Assembly (NCBI GenBank): GCA_018268915.1
Contig: JAFDVQ010000001.1
Coordinates: 124,001 to 188,000, forward strand
DNA: 64,000 nt
Origin: Acidobacteriota bacterium
GTDB lineage: Bacteria; Acidobacteriota; Terriglobia; Terriglobales; Acidobacteriaceae
Direction of reading: 5' to 3'
Below are positions 9,202 through 17,613 of the stretch, in pieces. The number at the start of each line of letters is the position of its first letter. Position 1 is the first letter of the stretch. The notes under the pieces were generated by a model that saw nothing but the letters and a program-made list of their open reading frames with translations, ran no database searches and had not been told where the DNA came from. The position numbers and the translations under genes are program-made.

Positions 9202-12200
9202 ATGCAGGAAAACAAAGTACTCAGCTCTCGACAGACAGGCTGGGAACACAGGATTTGTGCGCGTTTACGGCCCAGTTTATGGTCCGTAGCCGCCATATTG
9301 CTTGCCCTGTGTGCACTTCCCACCCATGCCCAATACCGAGCCAGCCTACAGGGAACCGTTGCTGATTCCCAGGGTGCGATGATCCCAGGGGCGCAACTGA
9401 CCCTCACCGATACGGAGACGAACCGCGCGATCAACGCCACGAGCAACGGTGAAGGCAACTTCGTCTTCAATCAGCTTGCGCCGAGCACTTACAAGCTTGA
9501 GGTCTCGCGTGACGGATTCAAGAAGAAGCAGCTGGATGGAGTTCACATCATTGCCGAACAGGCGAACTCGCTGAATGTGGTTCTTGATACAGGCGGCGCC
9601 AGCGAGACGGTGACGGTCAACGCCGGAGATGCTCCGGTTATCGACACGGCGACGGGCAGCGTCAGCGGAACTATCACGCAGGAGAACCTGGCAAAGATGC
9701 CGGACTTCGGTCGCGATCCTTTGCAGCTTGCAAATCTCGCTCCTGGAATGTTCGGCGATGCCGCACAGAATGGCGGCGGCGGATCGGCAGGACTGCCTGG
9801 AAACCAGGGCCCCGGAAGCGTGGGATCGAGCAGCGGACCTTACCAGACAGAGAACCGCCCGCAGGTATCGGGCAATGGCGGCAGGTCTGACACCAACGGC
9901 ATTACCATCGACGGAGTGCAGTCCACCAGCGTGACCTGGGGATCCGCGGCAATCGTTACGCCGAACCCAGACACGATCAAAGAAATGAAGGTGGTCACGA
10001 ATCCGTATGACGCTGAGCAGGGGCGCTTCAGCGGAGCACAGATTCAACTCATCACGCAAAATGGCACGAATCAGTTCCACGGCACTGGCTTGTTCAAGCT
10101 GGACCGCCCGGGCCTGAATGCCAAACAGCGCTTCGAGCCGAATAATAATCCTCAGAAGGACACTGCAAAGTTCAACGAATATGGCGGAACGGTTGGCGGA
10201 CCCATCATCCGCAACCACCTGTTCTTCTTCTTCGGATATGACACGATCCGCAACAACGGCAAGAATACCGGCGGCGGGTGGTATGAGACGCCAAGCCTAG
10301 ACGGGCAGTCAACCTCTGGAACGAACGCAAACAAATTCCTTTCGGTAAAGGGAGTCGGCGTTGCGGCAAAGAGCGTTCTTGAAGGAGCAGGCGACCCGCA
10401 CAAGTGCGCTGACGTAGGACTGGTCCAGGGCGTCAACTGCAACTTCATCGAGGGGCAAGGGCTCGACCTGGGCAAGCCGCTGACAATCGGCGTTGGTCTG
10501 CAGGATCCTTCCTATTCCGATCCGACCGTGGTGGGTGGCGTGAAGACGTTCCACCCGGGACTCGGTGGTGACGGAACAGGAAGCTATGCGGCGAACATGG
10601 ACGGCAACGCCGACATGTTCTATGTGGCAACTGAAGGTCCGAACAACACGGTCAACACACAATACAACGGCCGCGTGGATTATCAGATGACAAGCAAGGA
10701 CCTGATCGCTGGAAACATCTACTACGTTCCAGTGACGTCAGACAGCTTCTCTGATCGCGCAATGAACTTCTTCCACCACAACGCCAAGAACTATTCCATG
10801 GGCCTGCTTGAGAACCATACTTTCAGCGGCACAATGCTGAATGAAGCGCGCGCCGACATGGCGGGTTGGAAGTGGAATGAGCTGAAAGACAATCCGCAAA
10901 TTCCGGCGGGTCTGCCCTCTGCAAACATGAACCACCAGGATGGCTCGAATTCATTCGCGAACATAAATCCGAATGGAATCGCACCAAGCATCGGCAGCGT
11001 CTTTGACCAGTGGACGTTGAACTTCAAGGATGTTCTGACCAAGGTTTACAAGAGCCACAATCTCAAGTTCGGTGGACAGTACACCCGGCTCGCGTATCTC
11101 GATTCAGCAACGTGGGCTGCCAGCGAGAACTTCTACTTCAACAACTACTGGGACTTCCTGAACGACGCTCCGCAGACGGAAGCCATCAGCGGCGCCGACC
11201 CGAAGACAGGCATTCCGACTGACTCGCGCAAGGATGACCGGCAGGGAATTCCAGCCGTGTTCGTGCAGGACGATTGGAAGATGAAGCCGAATCTGACCGT
11301 GAACCTCGGACTGCGCTGGGAGTACTTTGCCGGCATGACCGAGAAGCAAGGCAACAACCCTCGGGTCAATCTGGGTAGCGGCGCCGGCACCTTTAGCGAT
11401 CTGGCAATTGCACTCAACAAGCCACAGGTCGACGCGCAGAAGTTCAACTTCGGACCGCAGATCGGATTTGCGTGGATGCCCATGAAGCACGAGGGCAGGA
11501 TGGTTCTCCGCGGCGGATTCGGAATCGCGTACAACCAGCTCGAGCAGGCGATCACGACCAATACGCGTTTCAATCCCCCGTTCCTGACCAACAGCAATAC
11601 GCTTACGGGCAACAAGATCGTGTACGGGATCAACGATCCTTTCACCTTTGGTTCGTTGCCCGGCAATCCCGCGCTCATTTCGACGTTCAACTCGGCGAAC
11701 CTTCCATCGAGCGGCGTCACAGTAAACGTCACGGGAATCGATCCGAAACTGAAGACCACCTACGTGTACCGGTACTCACTGGAGACGCAGTACGACCTGG
11801 GCAACCAGTGGGTAGCCACCTTGGGCTACTCGGGAAGCTCGGCGCGTCACCTGCCGCTGCAGTACAACCTCTACAACAAGTTCGCGCCGCAGATTCTTTC
11901 GGGTGCGATTGCCTTTAACCCGGCAGTGAACTTCCTCGACTGGTACGAGGACTCGGGCACTTCGAGCTATAACGCTCTCAGAGCCGAGCTCCGCCACCAG
12001 TTCTCGCATACGTTTGAAGCGGACGTGCAGTATCAATGGGCGCACTCGCTCGATAACGGATCTGGACCGTATACGCAGTCTGACTATCAGTGGCTGCCTG
12101 GCCAGAACTGGGGCAACTCAGACTACGATGTTCGCAATACGATCAAGATGTTCGGAATGTGGTCGCCTCGGATCTTCCACAGCAACAACATGGCAGAGAA

Positions 12201-12762
12201 GATCATAGGTGGCTGGACGTTCAGTCCGGTATTCGTATATCACTCGGGATTCCCGTATAACCCGCACTACGGCGGTCTCGGTTGCAACGCTTTCTACAAG
12301 AACAACGGCAACTGCGATTTGAGACCCGCATCGTACGCGGGTGGCGCTTCGAGCAGCCAGTCTACCGATTCGTTCAAGACTGCTGCGGGGCACTTCCCGA
12401 ACGGCGGCACTTCATACTTCACGCAGCCGTCTGTTGTGGACAATACGAGCCCGGACTGGAACGACATCAACTCGGTCCCAACTCCGTCGGCACTACCGCA
12501 AACTCCTGGTATCGGAAGAAATGCATTCTACGGACCGCGTTACTCGGATCTGGACTTTGCGGCGACCAAGGCTTTCGGTCTGCCGTCGATGAAGGTGCTG
12601 GGTGAAAATGCCCGGCTCGAAATTCGCGCGAACGCATTCAACCTCTTCAACAAAGTGAATCTCTCCAACATCGATACCAACATCACGGACTCGAACTTTG
12701 GGCGCGCAAATAATGCTCTCGGCTCGAGAACGATCGAAGGTGAGTTCCACTTCAAGTTCTAA
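9202..12762 (+). CDS. Oar-like TonB-dependent receptor with carboxypeptidase-regulatory-like domain
   Basis: An outer-membrane protein of 1186 residues of the kind that is expanded in Acidobacteriota. ATG at 9202, with AGGAGA 5 bases upstream. A signal peptide ends near HAQYRASLQG. A CarboxypepD_reg-like domain (about residues 48-135: GTVADSQGAMIPGAQLTLTD, GNFVFNQLAPSTYKLEV) is followed by a plug domain (about 140-270, including RSDTNGITIDGVQSTSV) and a long beta-barrel ending in ...EFHFKF with the terminal aromatic residue typical of barrel proteins. It diverges from the glycosidase operon, so import or sensing of the oligosaccharides those enzymes release is the likely role. Regulation by a LacI-type protein is suggested by the upstream operators. 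Confidence 0.92.
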   Translation: MQENKVLSSRQTGWEHRICARLRPSLWSVAAILLALCALPTHAQYRASLQGTVADSQGAMIPGAQLTLTDTETNRAINATSNGEGNFVFNQLAPSTYKLEVSRDGFKKKQLDGVHIIAEQANSLNVVLDTGGASETVTVNAGDAPVIDTATGSVSGTITQENLAKMPDFGRDPLQLANLAPGMFGDAAQNGGGGSAGLPGNQGPGSVGSSSGPYQTENRPQVSGNGGRSDTNGITIDGVQSTSVTWGSAAIVTPNPDTIKEMKVVTNPYDAEQGRFSGAQIQLITQNGTNQFHGTGLFKLDRPGLNAKQRFEPNNNPQKDTAKFNEYGGTVGGPIIRNHLFFFFGYDTIRNNGKNTGGGWYETPSLDGQSTSGTNANKFLSVKGVGVAAKSVLEGAGDPHKCADVGLVQGVNCNFIEGQGLDLGKPLTIGVGLQDPSYSDPTVVGGVKTFHPGLGGDGTGSYAANMDGNADMFYVATEGPNNTVNTQYNGRVDYQMTSKDLIAGNIYYVPVTSDSFSDRAMNFFHHNAKNYSMGLLENHTFSGTMLNEARADMAGWKWNELKDNPQIPAGLPSANMNHQDGSNSFANINPNGIAPSIGSVFDQWTLNFKDVLTKVYKSHNLKFGGQYTRLAYLDSATWAASENFYFNNYWDFLNDAPQTEAISGADPKTGIPTDSRKDDRQGIPAVFVQDDWKMKPNLTVNLGLRWEYFAGMTEKQGNNPRVNLGSGAGTFSDLAIALNKPQVDAQKFNFGPQIGFAWMPMKHEGRMVLRGGFGIAYNQLEQAITTNTRFNPPFLTNSNTLTGNKIVYGINDPFTFGSLPGNPALISTFNSANLPSSGVTVNVTGIDPKLKTTYVYRYSLETQYDLGNQWVATLGYSGSSARHLPLQYNLYNKFAPQILSGAIAFNPAVNFLDWYEDSGTSSYNALRAELRHQFSHTFEADVQYQWAHSLDNGSGPYTQSDYQWLPGQNWGNSDYDVRNTIKMFGMWSPRIFHSNNMAEKIIGGWTFSPVFVYHSGFPYNPHYGGLGCNAFYKNNGNCDLRPASYAGGASSSQSTDSFKTAAGHFPNGGTSYFTQPSVVDNTSPDWNDINSVPTPSALPQTPGIGRNAFYGPRYSDLDFAATKAFGLPSMKVLGENARLEIRANAFNLFNKVNLSNIDTNITDSNFGRANNALGSRTIEGEFHFKF

Positions 12763-12777
12763 CCTGGCCTGCCTTTT

Positions 12778-12801
12778 CTCCCTGCTCTTCGGGGCAGGGA
12801 G
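12778..12801 (+). terminator. Hairpin after the TonB receptor gene
   Basis: An 8-bp perfect stem (CTCCCTGC / GCAGGGAG) with an 8-base loop, 16 bases after the receptor stop codon. It lacks a T-run, so it may be a 3' stabilising hairpin rather than a strong terminator. Confidence 0.5.
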
Positions 12802-12815
12802 ACTTCACAAATTGA

Positions 12816-12865
12816 GCCGTCGGCGATGCGCCGCTGTGAAGACGCTCGGCGACGGCTTTTCTTTT
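12816..12865 (+). terminator. Probable Rho-independent terminator with long loop
   Basis: GCCGTCG (12816-12822) pairs with CGACGGC (12850-12856), followed at once by TTTTCTTTT. The 27-base loop is longer than usual, but the GC-rich stem plus T-run after the receptor gene fits termination before the TPR gene. Confidence 0.5.
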
Positions 12866-12906
12866 CGTTGAAAGAAGTTTCTGAAGTGATCTTGCTGCGA
12901 GGCTCG

Positions 12907-14118
12907 ATGCGGAGTGGGATTTCAGCTTGTGCCGGGCTGACGATGGCCGCTGTGATGGCAATCGGTTTCGGATCAGCACTTGTTCCGGCTTCCGGTCAAT
13001 CGCAAACTGCAAAAAAGCGAACGGCATTGTCGGCATCGCAACTATCGGCAATGCAAAAGAGAGCAGACGAAGCCCGCGAGGGTGGGCGTCTTGATGAAGC
13101 TGCGGATCTTTATCATCGCGCGCTCATTGCAGATCCGAAATGGACCGAGGGATGGTGGTCGCTGGGAACCTTGAAATATGACAGCGATCGCTATGCCGAA
13201 GCCGAGATAGCCTTCGAGAAAGTTCTGGCGTTGAATCCAAAGCACGGTACAGCGCGGGCGATGCTCGGCCTGTGCGAGTTCGAATTGGGACAGCCCGACC
13301 GCGCACTGAAGAACATACAGGAGAGCGAGAAGGTTGGCGTGCTGGAGGATCAGCAACTGCGGGATGTCGTCCTCTATCACGAGGGAGTTTTGCTTCAGAG
13401 GGCAGGGAAGTTTGAGGCTGCGAAGAATGTGCTTTCATCCCTGTGCCTCGGCGGCCTGCGAAGCGGCGAACTAGCCGGCACATTCGGAATGGTCGCGCTG
13501 AGGATGCGCGATATTTCTGCGCCTGCGCCGAATACTCCGGAAGGGCGCGTAGTGCAACATGTCGGTCGAGCAGCATGCCTGAGCGGCGCCAAGGAGTACG
13601 ACGCTGCGAAGACGGAGTTCGAGCGCGTGATCGCCGGCGCGCCAGGTTTTCCGCTGGTGCACTACGCGTATGGCCGCACATTGCAGGATGCGCGCGATCA
13701 CGATGGAGCTATCAAGGAGTTTGAAGCAGAAATCGCACAACAGCCGAAGAGCGTGCTGCCTCGACTGCGGATTGCCGCGGCTGAATACAAATGGAATCCG
13801 CAGGATGGGCTCAAGTTCGCCGAGGAAGCGGTGAAGTTGCAGCCAGACTTGCCATTGGGGCATTACCTGCTTGGGCTGCTGCTGCTGGAAACGGGTGAGT
13901 ATCAGCGCGCCATTCCTGAACTGGAGACGGCCCGTAAGGCGTTTCCGCAAGAGACCAAGATCGAAATCTCTCTCGCCAACGCCTACACGCAAGTTGGAAG
14001 AGCGCAGGACGCGGCGCGAGCCCGAGCCGAGTTTGCGCGGAAAAAGCAGGCAGAGCATGCGACCAGCGAAGAAGCAGTCGAGATCACAGACGCGATGGAC
14101 GCGAGATTGAAGCAGTAG
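12907..14118 (+). CDS. Secreted TPR-repeat protein
   Basis: A 403-residue protein using the ATG at 12907 (MRSGISACAGLTM). That choice gives a signal peptide ending near ASGQSQ; the open frame extends to 12826 but would run through the terminator. At least eight tetratricopeptide repeats follow, for example ARAMLGLCEFELGQPDRALK and EAADLYHRALIADPKWTEGW, with a Lys/Ala-rich C-terminus. TPR proteins of this type are often found next to CRTAC1 proteins in this phylum, and the convergent neighbour here is one. The function is probably a periplasmic scaffold; the partner is unknown. Confidence 0.8.
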   Translation: MRSGISACAGLTMAAVMAIGFGSALVPASGQSQTAKKRTALSASQLSAMQKRADEAREGGRLDEAADLYHRALIADPKWTEGWWSLGTLKYDSDRYAEAEIAFEKVLALNPKHGTARAMLGLCEFELGQPDRALKNIQESEKVGVLEDQQLRDVVLYHEGVLLQRAGKFEAAKNVLSSLCLGGLRSGELAGTFGMVALRMRDISAPAPNTPEGRVVQHVGRAACLSGAKEYDAAKTEFERVIAGAPGFPLVHYAYGRTLQDARDHDGAIKEFEAEIAQQPKSVLPRLRIAAAEYKWNPQDGLKFAEEAVKLQPDLPLGHYLLGLLLLETGEYQRAIPELETARKAFPQETKIEISLANAYTQVGRAQDAARARAEFARKKQAEHATSEEAVEITDAMDARLKQ

Positions 14119-14163
14119 ATGCCAGGGCAAACGAACGATCGCCTGCAGGCCGGAGCTTTTGCG

Positions 14164-15897
14164 TCAGGCCTTTGGTTCTTCGATGGTGAGTATCTGATCC
14201 GCGGAGATATTCGTGAGCGTCTGCACAATGCGGCTCGGCCAGGTTACACGAATCTCTTTGACGGTGGCGTTCGAGCCAAGGCCAAAGTGAACACGAGGAT
14301 CGCTGGAGCAGGCGTAGCCGACGGCGGTAGTCGCTTCGTTCCATTGCGATCGGCCGTCGGGCGTGGTGATGCGAATCTGCGCGCCAAGTCCCATGCGATT
14401 GCTGCGAGTTCCGACAAGCCGAATGAGAAGCCAATGCTGGCCTGCGGCACCGACGTTGCGAAACAACTTGATCGGCTCGTTGAGGCTGGTAACGACGGCG
14501 TCGATTCGACCGGAGTTGAAGATGTCGCCGAAGGCAGCGCCGCGGTGAGCGCCGGGAATCTGAAACGATGCACCGGCACTGGAACTGACATCCTGAAACT
14601 TGCCGTTCCCAAGATTTCGGAAGACGGAATTCGGCTCAGGGTAAGCCTGGGCAGGAATGGCCTGCTGAATGTTGTCCATCACATTAGCGCGCGCGACGAA
14701 GAGATCCTTCCACCCGTCGTTGTCGAAGTCGTAGACGCCGTTGCTCCATCCCGTCATGCGGTTGGTGAGCTGGCCCAGGCCGCTGGTGACGGTGGCATCG
14801 GCAAACACGTTGTCCTGGCTGATGTAGAGAGGGAAATCTTCGTGTTCGACAGCGGTATGCCAGAGATCGGCATGGCCGTCGTTATTGACGTCGCGGAAGT
14901 CGGCTCCCATGCCGGAGAGCGCGTTGCCGTCCAGAGAATATGCGACACCCGCGGAGACCGCAATCTCTTCGAACTTCTTCCCGCCAATATTGCGAAAGAG
15001 AAAGTTCGGCATAGTGTCGTTGGTTACAAAGGCGTCAAGAAAGCCATCGCCGTCAACGTCAGCAAACGTCACCGCCATGCCCTTGCCGAGGAAAGCGTCG
15101 ATACCGGTCTCGTGCGAGACATCGGTGAACGTGCCGTCTCCATTGTTGCGGTAGAGCGTGTTGTGAAGAGGTGCGTATTGATTGGGGTGGCAGTAGCCGC
15201 GCAGGCCTTCCTTCAGCGCGCAATAGGGATCCTTGTTGACCTCCCAATGGCAGTAGTTCACGACGAAGAGATCGAGCAGGCCATCGTTGTTGTAGTCAAA
15301 CCATCCCGCCCCAACGGACCACATCTTCTTGCCATGAGACTGGGCGCCGGCCACTCCCGCTTTGGCGGTGACATCAGTAAAGGTGCCATCGCCGTTGTTG
15401 TGAAAGAGCTGATTGCCGGTGACATTGGCGACGAAGATGTCGGCGCGCCCGTCGTTGTTGTAGTCGCCAATGGCGACGCCCATGCCGTAGCCCGCGCCTG
15501 CGACCCCCGCCTTTTCTGTGACGTCTGTGAAGGTGCCATCGTGATTGTTGTGATACAGGCGGTTCCAGTAGTCGGGCGAGGTCTTTGTCAACGAAGGTAT
15601 CTCGGCACCATTGATGCAGTAGATATCGAGGAAGCCATCGTTGTCGTAGTCGAAAAGCGCCACGCCGGCAACCATGGTTTCAGGCTGATTTTTGTTCGGG
15701 GTCGGGCAATTGCGTGTAACGAAGTTGAGGCCGGCCTTCTGAGCGATCTCTTCGAAGCGGATCGCAGGGATCGGCGAGGCATCGCTCGGCCGCAACAAAG
15801 ACCACAGATTTCGCGAGGAGATTGCCGATCCGGAGACTGCCGCAATGGCCTTGAGAAGGCGTCTGCGCTGGGTGCTCGAGATGTGGTTGCTTGCCAT
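14164..15897 (-). CDS. CRTAC1-family protein (FG-GAP/VCBS repeats plus ASPIC/UnbV)
   Basis: A 577-residue exported protein. ATG at 15897 with a GGTGG-like site just upstream; GTG at 15903 is the alternative. The N-terminus has a twin-arginine-like RRRLLKA. Repeats of a calcium-binding type follow, about every 45-60 residues (FDYDNDGFLDIY, GDYNNDGRADIFVAN, FDYNNDGLLDLFVVN, ADVDGDGFLDAFVTN, RDVNNDGHADLWHT, YDFDNDGWKDLFVAR), forming a beta-propeller. The ASPIC/UnbV domain closes the protein (about 490-577: GAQIRITTPDGRSQWNEAT...VHFGLG). Its cellular role is not established. It is convergent with the TPR gene and divergent from the GH39 gene. Confidence 0.88.
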   Translation of the reverse strand: MASNHISSTQRRRLLKAIAAVSGSAISSRNLWSLLRPSDASPIPAIRFEEIAQKAGLNFVTRNCPTPNKNQPETMVAGVALFDYDNDGFLDIYCINGAEIPSLTKTSPDYWNRLYHNNHDGTFTDVTEKAGVAGAGYGMGVAIGDYNNDGRADIFVANVTGNQLFHNNGDGTFTDVTAKAGVAGAQSHGKKMWSVGAGWFDYNNDGLLDLFVVNYCHWEVNKDPYCALKEGLRGYCHPNQYAPLHNTLYRNNGDGTFTDVSHETGIDAFLGKGMAVTFADVDGDGFLDAFVTNDTMPNFLFRNIGGKKFEEIAVSAGVAYSLDGNALSGMGADFRDVNNDGHADLWHTAVEHEDFPLYISQDNVFADATVTSGLGQLTNRMTGWSNGVYDFDNDGWKDLFVARANVMDNIQQAIPAQAYPEPNSVFRNLGNGKFQDVSSSAGASFQIPGAHRGAAFGDIFNSGRIDAVVTSLNEPIKLFRNVGAAGQHWLLIRLVGTRSNRMGLGAQIRITTPDGRSQWNEATTAVGYACSSDPRVHFGLGSNATVKEIRVTWPSRIVQTLTNISADQILTIEEPKA

Positions 15898-16034
15898 ACC
15901 CACCTGCAGAGCGATCTTGCAACGAACTTGACGAGTTCCCGAAGGCGCTCCCTACGAAATGCAACGAGCGTGCGTTCCCGTTCAGAGTTCTTGAGTACTG
16001 TTATAGACCTTCAAGTGAGGGAAAGGCTCGCGAA

Positions 16035-17552
16035 ATGAAGAGACGAAATCTCGCGCTTTTGATTGCCCTGAACATTGCAGCGGCTGTCCTCAATTCTCAG
16101 GCGCCAGTGCACGAGATTTCAATCGATGCCCACGCGCGTGGACATGCCTTCCCGCACTTCTGGGAGAAGACGTTCGGGTCAGGACGGGCGATCCTGGCGC
16201 TGCGCGATAACTACCGGCAAGATCTGAAGGACGTTCATGACAGCGTGGGTATGCGGTACGTCCGATTTCACGCGATATTACACGATGAAGTCGGCGTTTA
16301 CGACGAGGACGAAGCTGGCAAAGCGGTCTACAACTTCACCTACGTGGATCAAATCTACGATGGGCTGCTCGATCGAGGCGTGAGGCCTTTTGTTGAGATC
16401 AGCTTCATGCCCTACAAGCTGGCATCTGATCCGAAGGCAATCCACCCATTCTGGTACAAGCAGAATGTCTCTCCGCCAAAGGACTACGCCAAGTGGGATG
16501 CGCTGATGAGTGCATTTGCGCAGCATCTCGTCGATCGCTATGGCATCGACGAAGTCGCGCAATGGTACTTCGAGGTGTGGAACGAGCCGAATATCGACTT
16601 CTGGGCTGGCGAGCCGAAACAGTCCACGTACTTCGAGCTCTACGATCACACAGCGCGCGCATTGAAGGCGGTGAATCCACGCCTTCGCATGGGCGGACCA
16701 TCATCCTCTTCGGCGCATTGGGTGCCTGAGTTCCTGAAGCATGTGAACGAGCAGCATGTTCCGGTGGACTTTGTCTCCTCGCACGGGTACGCGGATGACA
16801 CTGTGGAAGATTTGTTTGGATCGTCTGATCCCGTTCCGATGAAAGACAGGCTGTGCAAGGCAATCGGCAAGGTGCATGCACAAATTGCCTCGTCTGCAAG
16901 CCCGGCACTCCCACTCATGTGGACAGAGTGGAACGTCCCGTCGTACGGCGATCTGGGTGCGCGAGACAACTGGTATGTAGGGCCGGCGCTGGCTCGGGAT
17001 ATCAGTCAGTGCGACGGGCTCGTGAACATGATGTCGTTCTGGACCTTCGACGATGTCTTCGAAGAGGGCGGCGTGAAGCAGAAGCCGTTTGATAACGGCT
17101 TCGGTCTGATTGCGCCGGGAATGATCAAGAAGCCGAGTTTCTACGACTTTGCGCTCCTCCACAAATTGGGCGAGGAACGGATCGCCAATCCTGCAGAAGA
17201 TGTTCTTGTGACGCGGCGCAATGACGGCACGCTGGTAGTCGCGGCATGGAATCTTGTCGATGTCGATAAGGTGGCCGAAGGAAAGCCCATTAACGTGCGA
17301 TTGAAGTTTGCGGGTGTGGCGGCGGATGCGAAGGTGGCGATCGAGCGGGTGGATGAAACGCACGGAAACCCGCTGCGTGCCTACGCCTCGATGGGAAGCC
17401 CGACATATCCGACACAGAAGCAGGTAGCTGAGATGAATTCAGCGTCGGCGTTGCCGGCTCCGGAAAGAACAACGCTGAAGAATGGACAACTGGAGTTGAC
17501 TCTGCCAGTGAATGGGCTCGCAGTGATCGAAATTCAAGGTAATTCGAAGTGA
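16035..17552 (+). CDS. GH39 glycosidase (beta-xylosidase-like)
   Basis: A 505-residue secreted enzyme. ATG at 16035 with AGGGAAAGG upstream and a signal peptide of about 21 residues. The clan GH-A barrel carries the acid/base glutamate E184 in EVWNEPN and the nucleophile E298 in MWTEWN, with the GH39-typical GMRYVRFHAILHDE near residues 72-85. A C-terminal beta-sandwich follows residue 390. Family members act on beta-xylosides or related linkages; the exact substrate is not visible. It is 61 bases upstream of the GH3 gene on the same strand, so the two probably share a transcript. Confidence 0.9.
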   Translation: MKRRNLALLIALNIAAAVLNSQAPVHEISIDAHARGHAFPHFWEKTFGSGRAILALRDNYRQDLKDVHDSVGMRYVRFHAILHDEVGVYDEDEAGKAVYNFTYVDQIYDGLLDRGVRPFVEISFMPYKLASDPKAIHPFWYKQNVSPPKDYAKWDALMSAFAQHLVDRYGIDEVAQWYFEVWNEPNIDFWAGEPKQSTYFELYDHTARALKAVNPRLRMGGPSSSSAHWVPEFLKHVNEQHVPVDFVSSHGYADDTVEDLFGSSDPVPMKDRLCKAIGKVHAQIASSASPALPLMWTEWNVPSYGDLGARDNWYVGPALARDISQCDGLVNMMSFWTFDDVFEEGGVKQKPFDNGFGLIAPGMIKKPSFYDFALLHKLGEERIANPAEDVLVTRRNDGTLVVAAWNLVDVDKVAEGKPINVRLKFAGVAADAKVAIERVDETHGNPLRAYASMGSPTYPTQKQVAEMNSASALPAPERTTLKNGQLELTLPVNGLAVIEIQGNSK

Positions 17553-17613
17553 AACAGATTCAGCGCTTGTCGCATAGCTGAACGCGAAACAAGAACTAAG
17601 GAGATTGGCGCCA

